Of a stretch of 61,985 nt of DNA, positions 50,740 through 59,870 are shown piece after piece. A program made the position numbers and the translations under genes. How positions within the stretch are numbered: position 1 is the first letter of the stretch; the number at the start of each line of letters is the position of its first letter. Below the pieces are notes generated by a model, which did not search any database, was not told the DNA's origin, and worked only from the letters and a program-made list of their open reading frames with translations. The stretch covers positions 1 through 61,985 of the forward strand of contig JAEYPB010000068.1 of assembly GCA_023411175.1 (NCBI GenBank), read 5' to 3'. Source of the DNA: Bacillota bacterium (GTDB lineage: Bacteria; Bacillota; Clostridia; Christensenellales; Aristaeellaceae).

Positions 50740-53124
50740 GTGGAAAAGGCGACCAGGGAACGGGGCATGAACGAGCGCGTTCGGATGCTGCGCGCCCGGA
50801 GCATGACGACGGAGCCCGCGATCTCGATGGAGCGGGCGCTGATTGAGACCGAAACCTACAGGCAGTACGAAGGCCGCGTGTCGATCCCGGAGCTTCGGGC
50901 GCTGACCCTGTACCGCTATATGGACAGCCGTACGCTGTACCTGGGCGAGGGGGAGCTGATCGTCGGCGAGAAGGCCTCCGGCCCTCAGAAGGCGCCCACG
51001 TTCCCGGAGCTGTGCTGCCATACGCTGGAGGACATGCGCATCATGGACGCCCGGGAGTTGATCTCGTTCAAGGTGCCCGAGGGCGCGCTCAAAGCGCAGG
51101 AGGAAACGGTTATCCCATACTGGCAGGGCCGCTCCGTCCGGGAAAAGCTGCTTGCCTCCATGACTGAAGAATGGAAGGACTGCTACGCCGCGGGCATTTT
51201 TACCGAGTTCATGGAGCAGCGGGGCCCCGGCCACACGGTGGGCTCTAATAAAATCTACGAAAAGGGCTTTCTGGACTACAAGGCCGACATCAAGGCGGCG
51301 CTTGACGCGCTCGACCCGCTGACCGACCTGAACGCCCAGAAAAAGGCCGAGCAGCTTCGCGCGATGGACATCGCCTGCGACGCCATCATTCGCCTCGGCG
51401 CGCGCTACGAGGCGCTCGCCCGGGAGATGGCCGAAAACGAGAACGACCCCGCCCGCAAGGCGGAGCTCCTCCAGATCGCCGAAAACTGCGCCGTCGTCCC
51501 CGCCCACGCGCCGAAGACCTACTGGCAGGCGATCCAGATGTACTGGTTCGTCCACCTGGGCGTGACCACCGAGCTCAACCCCTGGGACGCCTACAGCCCC
51601 GGGCGGCTGGATCAGCACCTGTACCCGTTCTACAAATCGGGCCTTGCGGACGGCAGCCTCGACGACGGGCGCGCGCTGGAGCTGCTCGAATGCCTGTGGG
51701 TCAAGTTCAACAACCAGCCCGCGCCGCCCAAGGTGGGCGTGACGCTCAAGGAGAGCGGCACCTACACCGACTTCGCCAACATCAATACCGGCGGCATCGC
51801 GCCCGACGGCTCCGACGGCGTGAACGCCGTCAGCTACCTGATCCTCGACTGTATGGACGAGATGCAGCTTCTGCAGCCCTCCTCCAACGTGCAGATCTCC
51901 AAAAAGACGCCGCGCCACTTTCTGAAGCGCGCCTGCGAAGTGTCCCGCGAGGGCTGGGGTCAGCCCGCCTTCTACAACACCGAGGCCATCGTGCAGGAGC
52001 TGATGAACGCCGGCAAGACCCTGGAGGACGCCCGGAAGGGCGGCACCAGCGGCTGTGTGGAGACCGGCGCGTTCGGCAACGAGGCGTACATCCTGACCGG
52101 CTACTTCAACATCCCGAAGGTCCTCGAGCTGACGCTGAACGACGGCGTGGACCCGCGCACCGGCAGGCAGCTGGGCCTTGCGCTGGGCCGGGCCGAGGAC
52201 TTTGGCGACTTTGAGTCCCTCTACAAAGCGTTTGAGAAGCAGATGGCGCATTTCATCGACGTGAAGGTGCGCGGCTCCAACGTGATCGAGCAGATTTACG
52301 CCCGATACATGCCCGCGCCGTTTCTGTCGGTCATCACCAACGACTGCATCGAAAAGGGCATGGACTACAACGAGGGCGGCGCGCGCTACAACACCAGCTA
52401 CATTCAGGGCGTGGGCATCGGCACCATCACCGACTGCCTCGCGGCCATCAAGCTGCACGTCTACGAGAAAAAGACCTTTTCGATGGCGCAGCTGATGGAG
52501 GCGCTTTCCAAGAACTTCGAAGGCAGCGACTGGATCCACGCGCAGGTCACGAACCGCGCGCCCAAGTACGGCAACGACGACGACTACGCCGACGACCTGA
52601 TGCGCCGCGTCTTCAAAAGCTACCTGTCCGAGGTCACCGGCCGCAAAAACACCCGCGGCGGCGAATACCGCGTCAACATGCTGCCCACCACCTGCCACGT
52701 CTACTTCGGCGAGGTCATGGGTGCTTCCGCCAATGGCAGGAAGGCCGGGCGTCCGCTGTCCGAGGGTATTTCCCCCACCCAGGGCGCGGACACCCGCGGG
52801 CCTTCCGCGGCGATCCGCTCCGCCGCGAAGATGGACCACCTGATGACCGGCGGCACGCTTCTAAATCAGAAGTTCACGCCCCCGGTGGTTGCGGGCGAGG
52901 CGGGGCTCCATCACATGGCCGACCTCGTGCGCGCCTACTTCGACCTGGACGGCCACCACATCCAGTTCAACGTGATCGACCGCGAAACGCTTCGGGAAGC
53001 GCAGAAAAACCCGGACGAGTACCGGGACCTGATCGTCCGCGTGGCGGGCTACTCCGACTACTTCAGGAACCTCAGCCGCGCGCTGCAGGACGAGATCATC
53101 GACCGGACCGAGCAGAGCTTCTGA
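50740..53124 (+). CDS. hypD: trans-4-hydroxy-L-proline dehydratase, glycyl radical enzyme
   Basis: A 794-residue glycyl radical enzyme that removes water from trans-4-hydroxy-L-proline to give 1-pyrroline-5-carboxylate. The active-site Cys439 and Glu441 lie in GGTSGCVETGAFGNEAY; GCVET is the HypD form, against GCVEP in glycerol, choline and propanediol enzymes. The radical Gly770 is in RVAGYSDYF. The segments ICCHT-like ELCCHTLEDMRIMDA, GVTTELNPWDAYSPGRLDQ and APKYGNDDDYADD also match characterised HypD. The start is GTG at 50740, nine bases after AAGGAGG. The downstream pyrroline-carboxylate dehydrogenase supports the assignment. Confidence 0.94.
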   Translation: MEKATRERGMNERVRMLRARSMTTEPAISMERALIETETYRQYEGRVSIPELRALTLYRYMDSRTLYLGEGELIVGEKASGPQKAPTFPELCCHTLEDMRIMDARELISFKVPEGALKAQEETVIPYWQGRSVREKLLASMTEEWKDCYAAGIFTEFMEQRGPGHTVGSNKIYEKGFLDYKADIKAALDALDPLTDLNAQKKAEQLRAMDIACDAIIRLGARYEALAREMAENENDPARKAELLQIAENCAVVPAHAPKTYWQAIQMYWFVHLGVTTELNPWDAYSPGRLDQHLYPFYKSGLADGSLDDGRALELLECLWVKFNNQPAPPKVGVTLKESGTYTDFANINTGGIAPDGSDGVNAVSYLILDCMDEMQLLQPSSNVQISKKTPRHFLKRACEVSREGWGQPAFYNTEAIVQELMNAGKTLEDARKGGTSGCVETGAFGNEAYILTGYFNIPKVLELTLNDGVDPRTGRQLGLALGRAEDFGDFESLYKAFEKQMAHFIDVKVRGSNVIEQIYARYMPAPFLSVITNDCIEKGMDYNEGGARYNTSYIQGVGIGTITDCLAAIKLHVYEKKTFSMAQLMEALSKNFEGSDWIHAQVTNRAPKYGNDDDYADDLMRRVFKSYLSEVTGRKNTRGGEYRVNMLPTTCHVYFGEVMGASANGRKAGRPLSEGISPTQGADTRGPSAAIRSAAKMDHLMTGGTLLNQKFTPPVVAGEAGLHHMADLVRAYFDLDGHHIQFNVIDRETLREAQKNPDEYRDLIVRVAGYSDYFRNLSRALQDEIIDRTEQSF

Positions 53125-53172
53125 GCAGCTGAAGCCAAAAGGCTTTTTATTATGTGATTTGGAGGGGTATCA

Positions 53173-54801
53173 GTGAGCAACGCATTCTTCTTCATGGAAC
53201 AACCCAAGAACGAACCCGTGAAGGGATACCTGCCCGGAAGCGCCGAGCGCGCCTCCTTGAAGGCGGAGCTGAGCCGCCAGGCGGCCCAGGAGGTCGAGAT
53301 TCCGCTGGTGATCGGCGGCGTGGAGATCAAGACCGGCGTACTCGGCAAGATCCAGATGCCCCACGACCACCGGCATGTCCTCGCCAGCTACCATAACGCC
53401 GGCGAAGCCGAGCTGAAGGCCGCCATCAAGGCCGCGGGCGCGGCGAAGGCCGCCTGGGCCGCGATGCCCTGGGAGCACCGGGCGTCGATCTTCCTGAAGG
53501 CCGCGGACCTTCTCGCCGGGCCCTGGCGCGACAGAATCAACGCCGCCACCATGCTGGGCCAGAGTAAGACCTGCTATCAGGCCGAGATCGACTCCGCCTG
53601 TGAGCTGGCGGACTTCCTCCGCTTCAACGTCTACTACGCCCAGGAGATCATGAAGCAGCAGCCCAATTCCACCGCCGCCGTGTGGAACCGCATGGAATAC
53701 CGCCCCCTCGACGGCTTCGTCGTGGCGGTGTCGCCCTTTAACTTCACCTCGATCGGCGGCAACCTGTGTACGGCGCCGGCGATCCTGGGCAACACCGTAC
53801 TCTGGAAACCGGCCTCCACGGCGGTTCTCTCCAACTACTACTTCATAAAGCTTCTGGAGGAAGCGGGGCTGCCCGCGGGCGTAATCAACTTCATCCCCTG
53901 CCGCGGCAGCGACCTCTCCAAGTACGTGCTGACCGACCCCGACATGGCGGGCTTCCACTTCACCGGCTCCACGGAGGTGTTCAGCGGCGTGTGGAAGCTG
54001 GTGGGCGACAGCCTGCGCACCTACAAAAACTACCCGCGCCTCGTGGGCGAGACCGGCGGCAAGGACTTTGTGTTCGCGCACCCGTCGGCGGATGAGGATG
54101 CCGCCGTCTCCGCGCTCGTTCGCGGCGCCTTCGAGTATCAGGGGCAGAAGTGCTCCGCCGCGTCCCGCGCCTACATCCCGGAGAGCCTCTGGCCGTCCGT
54201 CAAAGAAAAGCTTCTGGCGGAGACCGCAAAGCTCAAGGTGGGCGACGTCTGCGACTTCACCAGCTTCATGGGCGCGGTGATCGACAAGAAATCCTTTGAC
54301 AACATCAAGGGCTACATCGATTACGCGGCCGCCTCCCCCGACGCGGAGGTGCTCACGGGCAGTTACGACGACGCCGTGGGCTACTTCGTCCGCCCCACGG
54401 TGATCCTCGCCAAGACGCCGGACTTCAAGACCATGGTGGAGGAGATCTTCGGGCCCGTGCTGACCCTCTACGTCTATCCCGACGCCGAGATCGACGCGGC
54501 GCTTCAGCTGTGCGACACCGCCTCGCCCTACGCGCTGACCGGCGCGGTCTTCGCCCGCGACCGCGAGGCCATCGTGAAGATGGAGAAGGCGCTCTCCGGC
54601 ACCGCCGGCAACTTCTACATCAACGACAAGCCCACCGGCGCGGTCATCGGCCAGCAGCCCTTCGGCGGCGCGCGCGCCTCCGGCACCAACGACAAGGCGG
54701 GCTCGATGCTCAACCTCTACCGCTGGATCAGCCCGCGCACCATCAAGGAAAACTTCCTGTCCGCGAAGGAGATTTCCTATCCGTTCATGAAGGAGTCCTG
54801 A
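53173..54801 (+). CDS. 1-pyrroline-5-carboxylate dehydrogenase
   Basis: A 542-residue aldehyde dehydrogenase of the L-glutamate-gamma-semialdehyde dehydrogenase (mitochondrial ALDH4-like) branch, oxidising pyrroline-5-carboxylate to glutamate with NAD+. Catalytic Cys327 is in FEYQGQKCSAASRAY and Glu293 in VGETGGKDFVF; VAVSPFNFTSIGGNL and YINDKPTGAVIGQQPFGG are typical. GTG start at 53173 behind GGAGGGG. It lies 48 bases after hypD, so the product of HypD is the direct substrate. The oxidative route differs from the usual HypD-ProC reductive pair. Confidence 0.92.
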   Translation: MSNAFFFMEQPKNEPVKGYLPGSAERASLKAELSRQAAQEVEIPLVIGGVEIKTGVLGKIQMPHDHRHVLASYHNAGEAELKAAIKAAGAAKAAWAAMPWEHRASIFLKAADLLAGPWRDRINAATMLGQSKTCYQAEIDSACELADFLRFNVYYAQEIMKQQPNSTAAVWNRMEYRPLDGFVVAVSPFNFTSIGGNLCTAPAILGNTVLWKPASTAVLSNYYFIKLLEEAGLPAGVINFIPCRGSDLSKYVLTDPDMAGFHFTGSTEVFSGVWKLVGDSLRTYKNYPRLVGETGGKDFVFAHPSADEDAAVSALVRGAFEYQGQKCSAASRAYIPESLWPSVKEKLLAETAKLKVGDVCDFTSFMGAVIDKKSFDNIKGYIDYAAASPDAEVLTGSYDDAVGYFVRPTVILAKTPDFKTMVEEIFGPVLTLYVYPDAEIDAALQLCDTASPYALTGAVFARDREAIVKMEKALSGTAGNFYINDKPTGAVIGQQPFGGARASGTNDKAGSMLNLYRWISPRTIKENFLSAKEISYPFMKES

Positions 54802-54804
54802 GCC

Positions 54805-56055
54805 ATGGATAAATCCTTTTACATCGGGAACCGCAAGGCGCTGTATCAGCGAATCCCCGGCGACGCGCTGATCGTATCCTTCTCCGGCGCGCCGCTTCGG
54901 CGCACCGCCGACGCGTTCCACGGCTTCTTCGCCAACCGCAACTTCGCGTACCTGACGGGCGTGGGCCTGCCGAACGCGCAGAAGTTCGTATTCCTCGCGG
55001 AGAAGCGGGGCGACCGCGTGGAGGAGACCCTGTTCATCCTGCCCCCGGACGCACACCTAGAGCGTTGGAACGGCCGCCGCGTCAAGGCGGACGAGGCCCG
55101 CGCGCTCTCGGGCATCGAGTCCATCGCATGGGTGGACGACTTCGCCGCCCGGTTCCACAAGCTCGCCATGAGCGGCGCGTTTGAGAACCTGTACCTAGAC
55201 ATCGATCGCCTGAAGCCGGACGAGCCGGACTCTGAAGCCGACCGCTTCGCCGCCCTCGCCGGGAAGGAGTACCCCTTCCTGCCGGTGAAGAACCTACTGC
55301 CGTACCTGAAGGCGCTTCGCACCATCAAAAAGCCCTGCGAGATTGACGCGATGCGAAAGGCCATGACCATCACCCGGGAGGGCATCCTGGACATGATGCG
55401 CTCCGTCCGCCCCGGCATGATGGAGTACGAGCTGAAAGCCGTCTACGACGCGGCGCTGACCCGAAACGGCGTCATCACCCCGGCCTTCCCGCCGATCATC
55501 TCATCGGGTGTGAACAACTTCTGCATCCATTACGACGCCTACACCGGCAGCGTGAACGACGGCGACATGATCCTGAACGATGTCGGCGCGATCTGGGACA
55601 ATGAATGCAACGACGTGTCCCGCGGCTGGCCGGTGAACGGGAAGTTCTCCCGCGAGCAGGAACTAATCTACACCTGCGCCTTCAACACCTCCCAGTACAT
55701 GTTCTCGATTCTGAAGCCCGGCATGCCCATGGCGGACGTGGACCTGACCGCCCGGAAGTACAACTTTGAGCAACTGAAGAAGATCGGCCTCGTCAACGAC
55801 TACGAGGAAGTCGGCCGCTACATGTGGCACGGCGGCGCGCACCACGTGGGCTTTGACGTGCACGACGTGGTGGACATGACCCGCCCCGTCTCCGCCGGGA
55901 TGGTGTTCTGCGTGGACATCGGCATCTACAACGAGGATTGGGGCATCGGCTTCAGGCTCGAGGACAACTGCCTCATCACCGAGGACGGCTGCGTCAACCT
56001 GTCGAAGCACATCCCCCGCTCCATCGAGGACATCGAGGCCGCGATGAAGAAGTAA
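54805..56055 (+). CDS. Xaa-Pro aminopeptidase-like M24B peptidase
   Basis: A 416-residue aminopeptidase P-type protein with an N-terminal creatinase-like domain (1-170) and a C-terminal pita-bread domain. Expected metal ligands are Asp259 (LNDVGA), Asp270 (NDVSRG), His347 (GGAHHVGFDVHD) and Glu386 (FRLEDN). The fifth, normally Glu in the TxEPGxY motif, is Asp371 here (FCVDIGIY), which may change metal use or activity. It starts three bases after the dehydrogenase stop. Release of free hydroxyproline from Xaa-Hyp peptides, as from collagen, is the logical role. Confidence 0.9.
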   Translation: MDKSFYIGNRKALYQRIPGDALIVSFSGAPLRRTADAFHGFFANRNFAYLTGVGLPNAQKFVFLAEKRGDRVEETLFILPPDAHLERWNGRRVKADEARALSGIESIAWVDDFAARFHKLAMSGAFENLYLDIDRLKPDEPDSEADRFAALAGKEYPFLPVKNLLPYLKALRTIKKPCEIDAMRKAMTITREGILDMMRSVRPGMMEYELKAVYDAALTRNGVITPAFPPIISSGVNNFCIHYDAYTGSVNDGDMILNDVGAIWDNECNDVSRGWPVNGKFSREQELIYTCAFNTSQYMFSILKPGMPMADVDLTARKYNFEQLKKIGLVNDYEEVGRYMWHGGAHHVGFDVHDVVDMTRPVSAGMVFCVDIGIYNEDWGIGFRLEDNCLITEDGCVNLSKHIPRSIEDIEAAMKK

Positions 56056-56079
56056 CCGAGCGCCGAAAGCATCCATTTT

Positions 56080-56106
56080 GCCGGGCCGCGTTGGCCCGGC
56101 GTTTTT
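56080..56106 (+). terminator. Intrinsic terminator of the hydroxyproline operon
   Basis: Stem GCCGGGCC/GGCCCGGC (56080-56087, 56093-56100) followed by GTTTTT. Confidence 0.88.
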
Positions 56107-56227
56107 GCGCCCATCATCCATCGGAATTGTCCCTGTTTACAAAAGCCCGCTTTCCTTTTCCCGGGCGGCGTGCGATAATGTGAGCACTTTCAAAGAAACG
56201 CTGGCCTTTGGGCACGGGAGAAATGGT

Positions 56228-56989
56228 ATGCTCGATCAATTTGCACGCACGGAACTGATCTTTGGCAAGCCCGCGATGGAGCGGCTGCGGAAGAGCCGCG
56301 TGGCGGTCTTCGGCATCGGCGGCGTGGGCGGCTACGCGGTGGAGGCCCTCGCCCGCAGCGGAATCGGCGCGCTGGATCTCGTCGACGACGACCGGATCTG
56401 CCTGACCAACCTCAACCGCCAGATCCTCGCCACCCGGAAGACCATCGGCCGCCACAAGGTGGACGTGGCCGAGGAGCGCGTCCACGAGATCTACCCGGAG
56501 ACCGTCGTCCATAAGCACCCGTGCTTCTTCCTGCCCGAAACCGCCGACGGGTTCGACTTCTCTGAATACGACTACGTGATCGACGCCATCGATACCGTGA
56601 AGGGCAAGCTGGAGATCGTCATGCGCGCCAAGGCGGCGGGCGTTCCGATCATCTCCTGCATGGGGGCGGGCAACAAGCTCGACGCCAGCCGCTTTCGCGT
56701 CGCAGACATCTACGAGACGAAGGTCTGCCCGCTGGCGCGGGTGATGCGCACGGAGCTGAAAAAGCGCGGCGTGGACGGCCTGAAGGTGGTCTACTCCGAG
56801 GAAGCGCCGGTCCGTCCGCCGGAGGGCGAGGAAAACCCCTGTCGCAGCCATTGCGTGTGCCCGCCGGGCACCCAGCGCAAGTGCTCCGCGCGGCGGGACA
56901 TCCCCGGCTCCAACGCCTTTGTGCCCGCCGTCGCAGGGCTGATCCTCGCCGGAGAGGTCATCCGGGATCTGGCAGGGCTGAACCGGTAG
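56228..56989 (+). CDS. tcdA: tRNA threonylcarbamoyladenosine dehydratase
   Basis: A 253-residue E1-like ATP-dependent dehydratase (TcdA/CsdL) that cyclises t6A at tRNA position 37. The nucleotide-binding motif is VAVFGIGGVGGYAVEALARSG. LTNLNRQILATRKTIGRHKV and IDAIDTVKGKL are family signatures. A cysteine-rich segment, CRSHCVCPPGTQRKC, occurs near the C-terminus. The start is the ATG at 56228, after GGGAG. It is a housekeeping gene with no functional link to its neighbours. Confidence 0.92.
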   Translation: MLDQFARTELIFGKPAMERLRKSRVAVFGIGGVGGYAVEALARSGIGALDLVDDDRICLTNLNRQILATRKTIGRHKVDVAEERVHEIYPETVVHKHPCFFLPETADGFDFSEYDYVIDAIDTVKGKLEIVMRAKAAGVPIISCMGAGNKLDASRFRVADIYETKVCPLARVMRTELKKRGVDGLKVVYSEEAPVRPPEGEENPCRSHCVCPPGTQRKCSARRDIPGSNAFVPAVAGLILAGEVIRDLAGLNR

Positions 56990-57058
56990 TCTGCCAAGGC
57001 AAACAGCAGGCCCCTTTCTTCCGTACCGAAAAAAAACCAAAGCATTTTTCAATACGTA

Positions 57059-57091
57059 AAAGCGCCCGGCAGATTTTCTGCCGGGCGCTTT
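57059..57091. terminator. Bidirectional terminator between tcdA and hppA
   Basis: Arms AAAGCGCCCGGCAG (57059-57072) and CTGCCGGGCGCTTT (57078-57091) form a perfect 14-bp stem between convergent genes, with A-rich and T-containing flanks. Confidence 0.85.
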
Positions 57092-57110
57092 GTGAATCGG
57101 GATTATCCGC

Positions 57111-59207
57111 TTAGCGGATCAGCGAGAAGGCCACGAACAGGCCGGCCGCCAGCGTGGAAACCAGCGAGACGACGGTAACCTGGGTGTTGATCGAAGGGCC
57201 AGCGGTATCCTTGAAGGGGTCGCCGACGGTGTCGCCGATGACCGCAGCCTTGTGGGCCGTGCTGCCCTTGCCGCCGAAGTTGCCGGACTCGATGAACTTC
57301 TTGGCGTTGTCCCACAGGCCGCCGGCGTTGGACATCAAAAGCGCCAGGAGCAGGCCGACGATGATGTTGCCCATCAGGAAGCCGCCGATGGCGTTGACGC
57401 CGCCGACGAAGCCGACGACCAGGGTGCCGAGGATCGCCATCAGGCCCGCGGGGATCAGTTCCCTGATCGCGCCGACGGTGGCGATGTCGATGCACTTGTC
57501 ATACTCGGGGTGCACGCCGGGCTTGCCTTCCTTGAGGCCGGGGATCGAGGCCCACTGACGGCGGATTTCGGCCACCATCTTCTCGGAGTTCTTGTCAACG
57601 CCCAGGATCAGCATGGCGGAGAACACGGCGGGGATCGCCGCGCCAACCATTGCGCCGAAGAAGACCAGGGGGTCCATCAGGTTGAAGTCGATCACGACGC
57701 TGCTGCCCAGCGCCTTGATGGCCTGCTCGGCGGTCTCCTTGAAGGCGCCGAGGAGGGCGATGACGGTGAGGCCCGCCGCGCCGATGGCGAAGCCCTTGGT
57801 GATGGCCTTGGCGGTGTTGCCCGCGGCGTCCAGCGTATCGGTGATCTCAAGAACCTTGTCGCCGAGGTTGCACATCTCAGCCAGGCCGCGGGCGTTGTCC
57901 ACGATGGGGCCGTAGGCGTCGTTGGCAATGATCATGCCGACGACCGACAGCATGCCGATGGCCGCAACCGCGATGCCGAGCAGCGGGTAGTTGCCGCCGA
58001 GGGGTTCGCAGATCTTATAGGAAACAAGCGCCGCAAGGCCGATGCCCGCCATGGACGGCAGCGTGGACAGAAGGCCGTAGGAGAAGCCGGAGAGGATCGT
58101 GAACGCCGGGCCGTTCTGGCAGGCGGAGGCCACGCGCTCGACGGGCTTCTTGTCGTCGCCGACGAAGAAGTCGGAGGTGATGCCGATGACGACGCCCGCC
58201 ACCATTCCGAACACCGCAGCGCCCCACAGGCGAAGCGCGTCGCCCAGGGCGTTCATGCCGAAGTGCGGGGGGATCAGCGTCGCGATCAGGGTAAACACCG
58301 CGAACAGGCCGCAGGTGATGTAGGTGCCGTTGTTGAGCGCCTTGCCCGGGTCGCCGTCCTTGCCGATCTTGGACACGAATACGCCGATGATCGAGGCAAG
58401 AAGGCCCAGCGCGCCGAAGCAGAAGATCAATTCGATCTTGCCCAGCACCGTCGCGATGACGACCGCCGCCGCGATGGAGGCCACGTTGGAGTCGAACAGG
58501 TCCGCGCCCATGCCGGCCACGTCGCCCACGTTGTCGCCCACGTTGTCCGCGATGACGGCGGGGTTGCGCGGGTCGTCCTCGGGGATGCCCAGCTCAACCT
58601 TGCCGGTGAGGTCGGCCGCGATGTCCGCGGTCTTGGTGAAGATGCCGCCGCCGGCTTTGGCAAACAGCGCCAGCGAGCTCGCGCCGAAGCTGAAGGCCAT
58701 GATCAGCTTGTCAACGCCCTCGGGGTCGCCAAACTTGATCAGGTAGAGGATCGCGGTGCCCATGAGGGAGGTGGCCACGACCGCCATGCCCATGACCGCG
58801 CCGCCGCGGAAGCCCGCCATGTAAGAGGGCGCGATGCCCTCCCGCGCCGCCGAAGCCGAGCGGGTGTTGGCGATGGTCGCGATGGAGATGCCCACGACGC
58901 CCGCGATGGCCGACAGCGCGGAGCCGAACAGGTAGCTCAGCAGCATGCCGACGTTGAGGCCCGGATCTTCCGTCGCCCAGATCGGATGGGGCAGGAACAG
59001 GACGATCAGAACGCCCGCCACGCCGCAGAAAATGGCCAGCGTCCTATACTCTCTCTTAATGAAGGTGAACGCGCCCTTACGGATCAGGTCGCCAATGCGG
59101 TCAACTTCCTTGTTGGCCGTGGGAAGCGCCTTCACCCAACGGTAGAAGTAAGCCGCGACACCCAACGCCGCAATGGATACCACGATAGCCACGATCGCCC
59201 AAAGCAT
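57111..59207 (-). CDS. hppA: Membrane-bound ion-pumping pyrophosphatase
   Basis: A 698-residue, roughly 16-helix pyrophosphatase that couples PPi hydrolysis to ion pumping across the membrane. Catalytic loops include DIAADLTGKVELGIPEDDPR and ADNVGDNVGDVAGMGADLFD. The residue that separates potassium-dependent (Ala) from potassium-independent (Lys) enzymes is Lys467 in AGNTAKAITKG, so this is the K+-independent, probably H+-pumping class. The start is the ATG at 59207, with AAGGAG nine bases upstream. The gene lies behind an unusually long leader. It salvages PPi energy, a typical trait of anaerobes with tight energy budgets. Confidence 0.94.
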   Translation of the reverse strand: MLWAIVAIVVSIAALGVAAYFYRWVKALPTANKEVDRIGDLIRKGAFTFIKREYRTLAIFCGVAGVLIVLFLPHPIWATEDPGLNVGMLLSYLFGSALSAIAGVVGISIATIANTRSASAAREGIAPSYMAGFRGGAVMGMAVVATSLMGTAILYLIKFGDPEGVDKLIMAFSFGASSLALFAKAGGGIFTKTADIAADLTGKVELGIPEDDPRNPAVIADNVGDNVGDVAGMGADLFDSNVASIAAAVVIATVLGKIELIFCFGALGLLASIIGVFVSKIGKDGDPGKALNNGTYITCGLFAVFTLIATLIPPHFGMNALGDALRLWGAAVFGMVAGVVIGITSDFFVGDDKKPVERVASACQNGPAFTILSGFSYGLLSTLPSMAGIGLAALVSYKICEPLGGNYPLLGIAVAAIGMLSVVGMIIANDAYGPIVDNARGLAEMCNLGDKVLEITDTLDAAGNTAKAITKGFAIGAAGLTVIALLGAFKETAEQAIKALGSSVVIDFNLMDPLVFFGAMVGAAIPAVFSAMLILGVDKNSEKMVAEIRRQWASIPGLKEGKPGVHPEYDKCIDIATVGAIRELIPAGLMAILGTLVVGFVGGVNAIGGFLMGNIIVGLLLALLMSNAGGLWDNAKKFIESGNFGGKGSTAHKAAVIGDTVGDPFKDTAGPSINTQVTVVSLVSTLAAGLFVAFSLIR

Positions 59208-59695
59208 GCCAAACAACTCCTTCGCGAATCTTTTGCACCTTTTTCCCGGCTAAATTTCCATGCGGTTCTATCCCGGCCACCCTGCGCGTAGAATGAACCC
59301 CGCCCTGCAACGGTCGCATGGGCAAGGCTCTTGGGGGACGCTTCAGGTTTTCATGGGTGTCGGCGGCCCGCCCGGCGCGTGTGCCGGATAGGATGACAGC
59401 CGCCAGCGGAGAAGGGCAATTGATCGGCTCGGGTGCGGGCATCCACGCGCGGCGACAAGCGCCGCCCGATGCGGGCAGAGGTTCCGAACAACCTGTTTCC
59501 TGGACGGACCCATTCGATGCCCTGGGCGGAATAGGGTGCGCTACGCCGAAACGCAACGCATTCCAGCAGAAAGGCGGCATTCGTGCCGGAGTCTTCGCTG
59601 CCTGAGCCTTTTGGGGCGATCTGGCCCGGCCTCGCCCTGCGGGGCGCCGCCGATTCCCGACTCTCCATGCTAAAACCGCAACTTTAACCGAATAG
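59208..59695 (-). other. Long structured hppA leader, no gene
   Basis: About 480 bases of untranslated, GC-rich RNA separate the apparent promoter from the hppA start. It contains several hairpins, for example GCGGCG-CTTG-TCGCCGC-type pairing near 59450-59470 and CCGGCGCGTGTGCCGG near 59369-59384. It also contains GGCGTAGCGC, shared with the gap at 9459-9808. I tried glycine and other known riboswitch patterns and could not fit one. No protein-coding frame is convincing. Confidence 0.45.
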
Positions 59696-59724
59696 ACTAT
59701 AGCCTGATTTTTCTTTGCTGTCAA
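59696..59724 (-). promoter_or_regulatory. Promoter of hppA
   Basis: On the minus strand TTGACA (59719-59724), a 17-base spacer, then TATAGT (59696-59701). This is the best promoter in the 663-base gap between hppA and the gene starting at 59871. Confidence 0.7.
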
Positions 59725-59870
59725 GGAGATTTTGGATTCCGCGAAAAATTATCCGCAGGGGTTTCGCCGGAAAATATCCGCCGTTCCAACTTCTCCCAGA
59801 ACGCTATCACGGGAACCCGGACAATGCCGCAATCGTCTTACTGTCGGAATTATCCTGAGGAGGGAATAAT

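Noticed and set aside
50740..53124. Pyruvate formate-lyase or choline trimethylamine-lyase
   Set aside because: The active site is GCVET, not the PFL or GCVEP form. Long segments match hydroxyproline dehydratase, and P5C dehydrogenase follows.
59208..59695. Glycine-type riboswitch in the hppA leader
   Set aside because: GGAGAG and CTCAGGCA-like strings occur, but the conserved core and pairing order do not fit.
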